Below are positions 57,129 through 64,000 of a stretch of 64,000 nt of DNA, one piece after another (position 1 is the stretch's first letter; each line of letters opens with the position of its first letter). The stretch lies in contig NZ_CANMRY010000012.1 in assembly GCF_947500405.1 (NCBI RefSeq), positions 29,832 to 93,831 on the forward strand. Reading direction: 5' to 3'. Below the pieces are notes generated by a model, which saw only the letters and a program-made list of their open reading frames with translations, ran no database searches and was not told the DNA's origin. Made by a program: the position numbers and the translations under genes. This DNA comes from an uncultured Maribacter sp. (GTDB taxonomy: Bacteria > Bacteroidota > Bacteroidia > Flavobacteriales > Flavobacteriaceae).

Positions 57129-57830
57129 ATGAAAAAAATAGCACTTGCAATTACTTTAACCGTATTCTTAATTTCTTGTGGTGGCGACACGCAAAATACA
57201 ATGACCGTAACTGGGAATGTAAAAGGTTTAAAAAAAGGGAATTTATATCTTCAAAAATTTAAAGATACCTTACTAATTACTTTAGATTCTTTAAAGGTTG
57301 ATGGTAACGGTTCTTTTACTTTTAAAACCGAAGTAGAAAGCCCAGAAATATACAATTTATATTTAAAAAAAGAAGATTTGAATGAATTCAATGATCGCAT
57401 TACTTTTTTTGGCGAACCCGGAGTAATAACTATTAATACTTCTTGGGACACTTTTGATCGCAACGCTAAAATTACTGGTTCTGAGAGTAATATAAAGTAT
57501 AACGAATACCGAAAAATCATGTCTAATTTTAGTATTAAAAACATTGAAATCATACAAAATGCGCAAAACTCTAAAGTTGCTTTAGATTCCTTACAAATAG
57601 ACTCTGTACAGAAACTAAGCGATAAAACAATAAAAAAGAGTTATGCTTATGCCATTAACTTTGCTCTTACAAATACAAATTCTACAGTAGCTCCATATGT
57701 AGCGTTATATGAAGTTCCTGATGCAAATAGAATATATTTAGATTCTATCTATAACTCTTTAACTCCAGAAGTGTCTTCCTCAAAATACGGTAATGCCTTA
57801 AAAAAGCACTTAGACAAATTGCCTAAATAA
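57129..57830 (+). CDS. DUF4369 domain lipoprotein
   Basis: 233 residues. The lipoprotein signal ends in LISC (Cys17). Residues 24-125 form DUF4369 (VTGNVKGLKKGNLYLQKF, LDSLKVDGNGSFTF). In most homologues a thioredoxin-like TlpA domain follows, but here the C-terminal part is a short helical stretch (125-233) with no CxxC, so redox function is absent. Possibly a truncated descendant of the TlpA-type proteins, or a stand-alone variant. Monocistronic, with a strong terminator after it. Confidence 0.82.
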   Translation: MKKIALAITLTVFLISCGGDTQNTMTVTGNVKGLKKGNLYLQKFKDTLLITLDSLKVDGNGSFTFKTEVESPEIYNLYLKKEDLNEFNDRITFFGEPGVITINTSWDTFDRNAKITGSESNIKYNEYRKIMSNFSIKNIEIIQNAQNSKVALDSLQIDSVQKLSDKTIKKSYAYAINFALTNTNSTVAPYVALYEVPDANRIYLDSIYNSLTPEVSSSKYGNALKKHLDKLPK

Positions 57831-57840
57831 AAAACATAAA

Positions 57841-57867
57841 AAAAAGTCCACCAATGGTGGACTTTTT
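57841..57867. terminator. Bidirectional terminator between DUF4369 and small conserved gene
   Basis: AAAAAGTCCACC (57841-57852) pairs with GGTGGACTTTTT (57856-57867), a perfect 12-bp stem with a 3-nt loop and A/T runs on both sides. It ends two convergent genes. Confidence 0.88.
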
Positions 57868-57888
57868 AATTAATATCAATTTTTCTTA

Positions 57889-58158
57889 CTAACCCAATTT
57901 GTTTAGTTCTTCAACTAAACCTTTTGCTTTAGTTTCTAATTCTTCTTTTACAGCTTTAAGATGTGCTTTTCTATCCTCAACACCTCTTTTGTTTACTTTT
58001 GCAATTAAATCATCAAAAGTAGCAATTGCACCATCTATTATTGAAGCTCCTTCTTTAGAATCTTGCTTATTATTTGCAGCTTCTACTATATAAACAGCTT
58101 CTATAATATCTCCTAAAACGTAATTAATATCTTTTTTTAAATCTTTAATACTTGCCAT
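57889..58158 (-). CDS. Small helical protein of unknown function
   Basis: 89 residues, lysine- and glutamate-rich, predicted nearly all helical (KDLKKDINYVLGDIIEAV, KAVKEELETKAKGLVEELNKLG). No signal peptide, membrane segment or known domain. The length, composition and -7 element TACTTTTG (minus strand, 58175-58182) 16 nt upstream argue that it is a true expressed gene. It lies 58 nt after manA on the same strand. Confidence 0.7.
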   Translation of the reverse strand: MASIKDLKKDINYVLGDIIEAVYIVEAANNKQDSKEGASIIDGAIATFDDLIAKVNKRGVEDRKAHLKAVKEELETKAKGLVEELNKLG

Positions 58159-58216
58159 TATTCTATTTTTTTAGCAAAAGTAAAGGTTTTAGAATAAATC
58201 TATATAAAAGAGTATC

Positions 58217-59185
58217 TTAAATAGTTACTTCTAATAATTTAGCATTAGAACCACTCAAGGTTATCATGTTAGTTCTTGCTGGCACTAATACTGTTTCTCC
58301 TTTTTCTATTATAGCAGAACCTGCCTGTGTAGTTACTTCAACTTTTCCGCCAACACACATATATATTGTAAAAGAATCTCTTTGCGTTACTTCTTGGGTT
58401 AAATCTTCCGTTATTTCAATAAAATTAGTTTTAAAATACGGACAATCTACCATGGTATTTATTTGGTTACTTTGGGTAGGATAATTTACAATAAAATCAT
58501 CTTTCTTCTTATAATCCATAGCATCTAAAGCCATTTCTGTATGTAATTCCCTTAAATTACCTTCTTTGTCTTTTCTATTAAAATCAAAGACCCTATACGT
58601 AACATCAGATGTTTGCTGTATCTCAGCAAGTAAAACTCCTGCTCCTATAGCATGAATTTTTCCAGTATTTATAAAGAACGTATCCCCTTCTGATACATCC
58701 TCGTAATTTAATAAATCTAATAAAGTATTATCTTCTAAGCTTTTGCTATACTCCTCTTTGGTTACATCTTTATTAAAACCAACAATTAAGTTAGCTTCTT
58801 TATCTGCATCCATAACATACCACATTTCTGTTTTCCCGAAGGAATTATGGCGTTCTTTTGCCAAAGCATCATTTGGATGTAATTGTATAGACAAATCTTG
58901 TTTAGCATCTATAAACTTAATAAGAATAGGAAATTCTTTACCAAAACGTTGCACAACACTCTTACCTAATAACTCTTCTGGGTAATCGTTAATTAACTCT
59001 TGCAAAGAAACTCCCTGTAACTCTCCATTAGACACTTGTGAGATATCTCCAGGCACCCCAGAAAGTTCCCAGCTTTCTCCAGTAATTTCGCTCTCACTAG
59101 GTTTCCCTAAAACATCTTTTAGCTTTGTTCCGCCCCAAAGACGTTCTTTTAATATTGGCTGGAATTTTAAAGGGTAAAGTTTCAT
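58217..59185 (-). CDS. manA: Mannose-6-phosphate isomerase class I
   Basis: 322 residues, the short Bacillus-type ManA. It interconverts fructose-6-phosphate and mannose-6-phosphate. Zinc-ligand segments are visible: LSIQLHPNDALAKERHN, KTEMWYVMDA and INTGKIHAIGAGVLL. The C-terminal cupin ends with VLVPARTNMITL. This supplies GDP-mannose for polysaccharides and glycosylation. It has no obvious operon partner besides the small helical gene that follows it. Confidence 0.93.
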   Translation of the reverse strand: MKLYPLKFQPILKERLWGGTKLKDVLGKPSESEITGESWELSGVPGDISQVSNGELQGVSLQELINDYPEELLGKSVVQRFGKEFPILIKFIDAKQDLSIQLHPNDALAKERHNSFGKTEMWYVMDADKEANLIVGFNKDVTKEEYSKSLEDNTLLDLLNYEDVSEGDTFFINTGKIHAIGAGVLLAEIQQTSDVTYRVFDFNRKDKEGNLRELHTEMALDAMDYKKKDDFIVNYPTQSNQINTMVDCPYFKTNFIEITEDLTQEVTQRDSFTIYMCVGGKVEVTTQAGSAIIEKGETVLVPARTNMITLSGSNAKLLEVTI

Positions 59186-59269
59186 AATTACAATTATATT
59201 TATTTTGTCTTAAAATGAACGATTTTTCTTACAAAATAGTATTGAGAACTTTAAATTAAAATTTTAATA

Positions 59270-59677
59270 CTATCCACAAAAAGTAACGTAATTTCTAGGC
59301 GTTTCATATAAAACCACCTCTAAATCTTTATCCTTATCTATAAAAGGTCTTAAAGTTTTCCAAATAAAAACAGCTATATTCTCTGCGGTTGGGTTTACCT
59401 CCTTAAAAGCGGCAATTTCAATATTTAAATTTTTGTGGTCTAAAGCGTCTTCAATGTGTAATTTTATAAGGCTTTTTAGAACCTTCATATCCATTACAAA
59501 TCCTGTTTCTGGGTCAATTTCTCCATATACACTTACCACCAATTCATAATTATGACCATGAAAATTAGGGTTATTACACTTACCAAATACTTCGGCATTT
59601 TTTGCATTGTCCCAATCTTTTCTATAAAGTCTATGTGCAGCATTAAAATGTGCTTTTCTACTCACTTTAACTTTCAT
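59270..59677 (-). CDS. queD: 6-pyruvoyl-tetrahydropterin/6-carboxytetrahydropterin synthase family
   Basis: 135 residues. Zinc ligands are His15 in HFNAAHRL and His40/His42 in GKCNNPNFHGHNYEL; the catalytic cysteine is Cys34. The DALDHKNLN segment and late ETPRNYV match too. The KCNNPNFHGHNY spacing is like eukaryotic PTPS as well as QueD, so either queuosine synthesis or a related pterin reaction is possible. Its start overlaps the idi stop by four bases (ATGA), so the two are translationally coupled. Confidence 0.88.
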   Translation of the reverse strand: MKVKVSRKAHFNAAHRLYRKDWDNAKNAEVFGKCNNPNFHGHNYELVVSVYGEIDPETGFVMDMKVLKSLIKLHIEDALDHKNLNIEIAAFKEVNPTAENIAVFIWKTLRPFIDKDKDLEVVLYETPRNYVTFCG

Positions 59678-60207
59678 AGTCCTTCTCTATTTTGATTTAT
59701 ATGCGTGTAAAATTTCTCAAAAATAATCTTAAACCACACCGTATAAATTTCTGGGTTAATTGCAATATCTTTTTTAATATCAACTGGCTTCATCCATTTC
59801 CAGCTTTCTACTTCATCAAGATTTATTTTTGGTTCTCCATTATAACTACCTATCATAACATGATCAAGTTCATGTTCTGTTAAACCATTATCAAAAGGTG
59901 CTTTGTATATAAAAGAAGTTACTTCTTGTAGTTCTGCAGAAAACCCCATTTCTTCTTGTAATCTTCTTTTTCCTGCTTGTATATTACTTTCTCCTACTCT
60001 TTGGTGACTACAACATGTGTTTGTCCATAGCAAAGGAGAGTGGTATTTATGCGCGGCACGTTGTTGGAGCATTGTTTCTCCATTTTTATTCATAATAAAA
60101 ACAGAAAATGCTCTATGTAAAACCGCTTTTTCATGCGCTTCCATTTTTGGCATAGTACCAATTGGCTCATCATTAGTATTCACTAATATAACTTCTTCCT
60201 CTTTCAT
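59674..60207 (-). CDS. idi: Isopentenyl-diphosphate delta-isomerase, type I
   Basis: 177 residues, Nudix-fold type I enzyme converting IPP to DMAPP. HRAFSVFIMN, the cysteine region WTNTCCSHQR (Cys66 aligns with the catalytic Cys67 of E. coli), RLQEEMGF and LTEHELDHVM with the catalytic glutamate region are present. It is the first gene of the idi-queD pair. No consensus -7 is seen upstream. Confidence 0.93.
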   Translation of the reverse strand: MKEEEVILVNTNDEPIGTMPKMEAHEKAVLHRAFSVFIMNKNGETMLQQRAAHKYHSPLLWTNTCCSHQRVGESNIQAGKRRLQEEMGFSAELQEVTSFIYKAPFDNGLTEHELDHVMIGSYNGEPKINLDEVESWKWMKPVDIKKDIAINPEIYTVWFKIIFEKFYTHINQNREGL

Positions 60208-60254
60208 TTTGTAAAAATAACATCTTTACAGAATATATAAAGAGAATATGCTTT

Positions 60255-61217
60255 TTAAAAGAATCTTGGAGATTTTAAATTATCCTTTGTATGAATAAAG
60301 TCGTACCTTAAAATAACTTCAAAAGAGCCATCATTAAAGGCTGCATTTCCCAACTCAGTTACCTCACGATCGTACGCCAATCCTATAAGAAATTTGTTAG
60401 ACAAATTAAATCCTAACATACCACTAAAAGCAGCATCCCAACGGTATGCAGCACCTACAATAAACTTATCTACTAGCATAAAATTTGCCGATAAATCTAC
60501 TTGTAATGGAGCTCCTTGCACTAATTTTGCTAGTATTGTTGGTTTAAATTTTAAATTGGGATTTAAGTCCCAAACATATCCTGTAATTAAATAAAAATTC
60601 ATTTGCTCCTTTGCTGTTGATAAGGTAGACTCATCAAAATGAGAGGTTTGTAAAAAACGTGGAACAGATAAACCTGCATAAAACTTTTGGGTATGATAGT
60701 ATACTCCTGCACCAATATTAGGTGAAAATCTATTATCTATATTTTGTTGTAAATTAGGATCTGTAGTAAATTGATTTAATTCTGAAAAACGAACATCTAA
60801 TAAATTTGCACTTGCTTTAAGTCCAAAACTTAACCTGCCTTCTGTAGATGTCCATACGGTATATGAAAAATCTACATCAAAATTGGTTTCTGAGGTTGGT
60901 CCTATCTTATCATTTACAATAGATACCCCCAAACCTACTCCTCTATATCCAATAGGAGAATGTGCATTTAAAGTTTGTGTAGTAGGTGCCCCTTCTAGAC
61001 CAACCCACTGTGCTCTATACAAAGCCGCAATACTCATTTGCCCTCTAGATCCTGCATAAGCCGGATTTACACTTACCGTATTATACATATACTGTGTATA
61101 CTGCGCATCTTGTTGTGATTGTAACATTCCTGTAACCAAAAATACTAACACCACCATACCCCTAACAATCCAGAGAGGAATTTTAATTTCTTTATGGATA
61201 TTTTTCATAAATATCAT
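60255..61217 (-). CDS. PorP/SprF family type IX secretion-associated outer membrane protein
   Basis: 320 residues; the start may be 61208 (nine bases downstream). Signal segment at about 16-32, then DAQYTQYMYNTVSVNPAYAGSRG, the family N-terminal signature, and a beta-barrel body. In Flavobacterium johnsoniae SprF partners with the adhesin SprB for its secretion and attachment. Its start is directly after the stop of the type B sorting-domain gene, so it is co-transcribed with it, which suggests it serves that adhesin. Confidence 0.92.
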   Translation of the reverse strand: MIFMKNIHKEIKIPLWIVRGMVVLVFLVTGMLQSQQDAQYTQYMYNTVSVNPAYAGSRGQMSIAALYRAQWVGLEGAPTTQTLNAHSPIGYRGVGLGVSIVNDKIGPTSETNFDVDFSYTVWTSTEGRLSFGLKASANLLDVRFSELNQFTTDPNLQQNIDNRFSPNIGAGVYYHTQKFYAGLSVPRFLQTSHFDESTLSTAKEQMNFYLITGYVWDLNPNLKFKPTILAKLVQGAPLQVDLSANFMLVDKFIVGAAYRWDAAFSGMLGFNLSNKFLIGLAYDREVTELGNAAFNDGSFEVILRYDFIHTKDNLKSPRFF

Positions 61218-63239
61218 TTATCTGTTTATATATATGTAACCTGACAGAGATTTCATATTTCCAGTGGCTTGTTCATAATCTAATATGTAGAAGTAAGTAC
61301 CTACTGGTAGTTTATTATCTACATTAACAGTAACTCTACCTGATGATGTACCATCAAAAATATTTCCTTCGGTATTATATGCATTTGTACTGTACACTAA
61401 TACACCCCATCTATTATAAATTCGAATAGAATTATTTGGGAAATTTTCTAACCCAGAAATAGTTAACACATCGTGCACTCCATCGCCATTTGGTGTAAGT
61501 ACATTAAATACTTCTACTTCATTTTCATTAACTATTAAATCTGGTTGTAAGTAATTAGGGGTACCATCGCCATCACTATCATCATTGGCATAGTCTCCAT
61601 CACCATTTAAATCTTCGTCTATAGTTTCTATACCATCATCATCATCATCAGTATCTCTATAATCAGACTCTGCATCGCCATCTGTATTTGGTAAATCATT
61701 ATATGGATCATCTAATTCATCATTTACATCTAAATCTATGGTAGATGCTCCTTCAAAACCATCATCTAAACCATCATCATCTTTATCAGAACCAATTAAT
61801 ACTACATCTGGTATACCATCATGATCGTGATCATTACCCTCTATATAATCTGGGACATTATCATTATCACTATCTTCATCTACATAATCTGGGATTAAAT
61901 CGCCATCCGTATCTTCTGGTATAATACCTAGATTTCCGTTTTGTTCATACGCATCATCTACACCATTTGCATTTGCATCTACACCACTAGGCGCAATATA
62001 ATCTGCTGTAGTTTGTGCTTCTAAATTATCTGGAATACCGTCATTATCTGCATCTATATCTAAATAATCTGCAAAACCATCATTATCCGTATCTGTTGGG
62101 TTTGTTGCCGGATCATTATCGCCATCAACATTTAAATCTTCAAAACTGTCTAAAATTCCATCGTTATCGGCATCTAAATCGGTAGCATCTGTTACTAATA
62201 CTGTAACTGTAGCTGTACTACAATTTCCTGCGTTATCACACAGCGTATAATCAAAAGTATCATTACCAACATAATCTGCATTTGGAGTATAGGTTACCGT
62301 ATCGTCTGATGGATCGTTAGGCGTACCATTATCATTTATTACTACAGTGCCATTCGTTGGCGGTGTAGCAATAGTTAATGTACCAATACTAGGTAAATCA
62401 TTATCATTATCTAGTATAGCAATAGCTACTGGTGTATTTTCTTCTGTAGCAATAGAATCATCTATTGCATCTACTATTGGCAGCACTGTTATATCTACAG
62501 TTGCTGTGCTACAATCTCCAAAAGTGTTACAAACCGTATAGTTAAAAGTATCTGGTCCATTATAATCTGCATTGGGTGTATAGGTAACTATATCATCCAA
62601 TGGATCATTAGGCGTGCCATTATTATTTATGGCAACAGTTCCGTTAGTAGGTTCTGTACTTATTGTTAAATTTCCTGTTGTTGGTAAGTCCGAATCATTA
62701 TCATAGATAGGAACTATTACCGATTGGTCTTCATCTGTACTTACAACATCATCTACTAAATTGGCTGCTTCATTAATACACACTACTGTAAAATTTGGTA
62801 ATGCGCTATCATTACCTGCTTTTGTAATTATTGCTGTATATTTTTCTACTGTCTGTGTTGCAATTACTGTTGGTCTATTTTGATCTCCTGGTAATGGCGG
62901 ACTCCAACTTATTGTAGCATTTGGCGAAACATTATTAGAAACATCTAAAGTAACCTCATTAAAAGGAGAGTTACAGTTGGTTACAATAAAATAACCTGTT
63001 GCGTTAGATCCACAAATAGTACCATCATAGGTTGCAAAATAAACCCCTCTTTCTGTTACTTCTAAAAAAGAATCTGTTCCTAATACCGTACTTGTATCCG
63101 AAGCCTCATACCAGCGATAATTAGTTTCATCGGTAGTATTAGGAGCTTGTAATACATATTGTGCATTAGATGCTACAATCCCCAGTAATACCAATGTAAA
63201 ACTGAGGAATATTTTTTTATATGTGTAGGTTTCTTTCAA
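61218..63239 (-). CDS. Cell-surface protein with gliding-motility-type C-terminal sorting domain (T9SS type B)
   Basis: 673 residues with a TTG start at 63239; no ATG lies upstream in frame. A signal peptide spans 1-27. Cadherin-like/Big_9 repeats lie at about 165-260 and 260-350 ([14 protein letters not shown]). Thrombospondin type 3-like calcium repeats (DxDxDG) lie at 355-555. The C-terminal CHU_C gliding-motility domain begins near 575 with [11 protein letters not shown] and [11 protein letters not shown]. This is a type IX secretion type B cargo, surface-anchored and calcium-stabilised. The PorP/SprF gene follows. Confidence 0.92.
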   Translation of the reverse strand: MKETYTYKKIFLSFTLVLLGIVASNAQYVLQAPNTTDETNYRWYEASDTSTVLGTDSFLEVTERGVYFATYDGTICGSNATGYFIVTNCNSPFNEVTLDVSNNVSPNATISWSPPLPGDQNRPTVIATQTVEKYTAIITKAGNDSALPNFTVVCINEAANLVDDVVSTDEDQSVIVPIYDNDSDLPTTGNLTISTEPTNGTVAINNNGTPNDPLDDIVTYTPNADYNGPDTFNYTVCNTFGDCSTATVDITVLPIVDAIDDSIATEENTPVAIAILDNDNDLPSIGTLTIATPPTNGTVVINDNGTPNDPSDDTVTYTPNADYVGNDTFDYTLCDNAGNCSTATVTVLVTDATDLDADNDGILDSFEDLNVDGDNDPATNPTDTDNDGFADYLDIDADNDGIPDNLEAQTTADYIAPSGVDANANGVDDAYEQNGNLGIIPEDTDGDLIPDYVDEDSDNDNVPDYIEGNDHDHDGIPDVVLIGSDKDDDGLDDGFEGASTIDLDVNDELDDPYNDLPNTDGDAESDYRDTDDDDDGIETIDEDLNGDGDYANDDSDGDGTPNYLQPDLIVNENEVEVFNVLTPNGDGVHDVLTISGLENFPNNSIRIYNRWGVLVYSTNAYNTEGNIFDGTSSGRVTVNVDNKLPVGTYFYILDYEQATGNMKSLSGYIYINR

Positions 63240-63271
63240 ACTTAGTTGGGACTTTATGTTTGTAAATTGTA

Positions 63272-64000
63272 TTATTTTACAACAAATACAACATTAATTA
63301 ATGAATTATAATCTGCTGGTTGGTTTATAACATCATAAGTCATTACACCAAATTCATTTACAGATACATTAGCAAAAACACTAGTATCATAATACGTTAT
63401 ATAGTAATACAACTCTGTATTCGCATAAGTTGGTATTGCTGCTGGTGCTTGGCTTGCTCCTGTACCACTCACTACCATAGGGCTTCCATATTGCGCTGTA
63501 TATTGTGTATATAAATTAATTGTTCTTCCTGTACCATTTGTTGATGCATCTACTGCAATTGATGGTGGATAAAATATTCTAGCTGCTTTAGAAGTAATTG
63601 GTGCTATTGCCTGTATAACTTCTTGAACATTAGTTTCTGTTGTAAATCCTTGTGCTGCAGATTTTCCTGCATCATCTACATCAATAGGAGCTCTTAATTC
63701 TACTTCATCATCAAATTGATCGTCCGAACCTAAAGAAGCTAATGGTACATCTCTGTCTCCACCACCATCTGATAATCTTAAATTATTACCAACTATTCCA
63801 AAAGCTGTATTGTATTCATTTCCAATATTTGAATCGGCATCATTAACATTAAGAGTAATATTGTTACCTTCTGATATCGCTATATGACCAGGGTTTCCAT
63901 TTGTTGATAATGTTTGATCATCTGTGTCTACTGCTAATGCACTTAAATCTACAGTTACTGGAACTTCTGCATCATCTTCTAAAGATATTGCTAATTCACT
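63272..64000 (-). CDS. Large adhesin-like surface protein (N-terminal part outside window)
   Basis: The frame is open from the right window edge to the stop at 63272, giving the last 242 residues. The ATG at 63478 is internal and not the start. The sequence is rich in Asp, Asn, Thr, Val and small residues, with [27 protein letters not shown] and [11 protein letters not shown] motifs like those of repeat-rich flavobacterial surface proteins. It ends INVVFVVK without a sorting domain that I recognise. It is 32 nt upstream of the type B gene, on the same strand, so the three form a surface adhesion operon. Confidence 0.75.
   Translation of the reverse strand, partial: SELAISLEDDAEVPVTVDLSALAVDTDDQTLSTNGNPGHIAISEGNNITLNVNDADSNIGNEYNTAFGIVGNNLRLSDGGGDRDVPLASLGSDDQFDDEVELRAPIDVDDAGKSAAQGFTTETNVQEVIQAIAPITSKAARIFYPPSIAVDASTNGTGRTINLYTQYTAQYGSPMVVSGTGASQAPAAIPTYANTELYYYITYYDTSVFANVSVNEFGVMTYDVINQPADYNSLINVVFVVK

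Noticed and set aside
63272..63478. A 68-residue gene starting at ATG 63478
   Set aside because: The frame is open upstream to the window edge without a stop, so this ATG is internal to a longer protein.

Overview
The window is ordinary chromosomal DNA of a low-GC, AT-rich member of the Bacteroidota, most likely a marine Flavobacteriaceae. Evidence: gene content (BshC bacillithiol synthesis, PorP/SprF and gliding-motility C-terminal domains, OMP_b-brl_3 TonB-dependent receptor, DUF4295 beside rpmG/rpmB, LytS/LytTR pairs with TPR input), many short lipoproteins with signal peptides, absence of strong Shine-Dalgarno sequences, and a recurring flavobacterial -7 promoter element (TAnnTTTG) close upstream of many genes. 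I see no tRNA, rRNA, CRISPR array, prophage, integrase or insertion sequence. The genus cannot be fixed from the sequence alone.

Layout. 1-1603: end of an arsenic-resistance operon (LMW-phosphatase-type arsenate reductase, cut by the window edge, and ACR3 arsenite pump). 1744-4400: two paralogous GAF-histidine kinases. 4397-6552: nitronate monooxygenase and mnmA. 6785-8776: lipoprotein with four FAS1 domains. 9105-12988: yidC, pyrG and a DUF3820 protein. 13065-14146: exported TIM-barrel isomerase and a tiny lipoprotein. 14235-17058: LytTR regulator and TPR sensor kinase. 17315-19925: four consecutive exported proteins of unknown role. 19928-24178: guaA, a five-LysM/periplasmic-binding-fold protein and a DUF922 predicted protease. 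24469-34655: metabolic and envelope genes (PNPOx-like, PLP decarboxylase, GT39-type membrane protein, bshC, M14 peptidase, rimO, serine hydrolase). 34752-36394: ftsY and the rpmB-rpmG-DUF4295 ribosomal operon. 36464-40360: five-gene operon of exonuclease, envelope protein, FAH hydrolase, orphan HPt and cinA. 40436-44380: 2-oxoacid dehydrogenase E2, recR, sodium:solute symporter, CoA-binding protein. 44742-50431: TonB-dependent receptor, fabH, htpG. 50524-53869: MOSC protein, two tandem duplicated exported proteins and an AraC regulator. 54002-60207: S1/P1 nuclease, HAD phosphatase, DUF819 membrane protein, DUF4369 lipoprotein, manA, queD-like and idi. 60255-64000: surface-adhesin/gliding-type operon with a large adhesin-like protein running off the window, a type B sorting-domain protein and a PorP/SprF protein.

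How it fits together. Most of the window is housekeeping: nucleotide synthesis (pyrG, guaA), translation (mnmA, rimO, rpmB, rpmG), protein insertion and targeting (yidC, ftsY), fatty acid and isoprenoid supply (fabH, idi), thiol chemistry (bshC) and folding (htpG). Transcription units are closed by unusually clear hairpins, several bidirectional between convergent genes. The accessory-like, least described parts are the four-gene exported cluster at 17.3-19.9 kb, the tandem duplicated exported proteins at 51.2-52.8 kb (which share an 82-nt identical block and a duplicated promoter), the LysM/PBP-fold envelope protein, and the adhesin-type operon at the right edge. I found no defence system or other clearly novel multi-gene machine.
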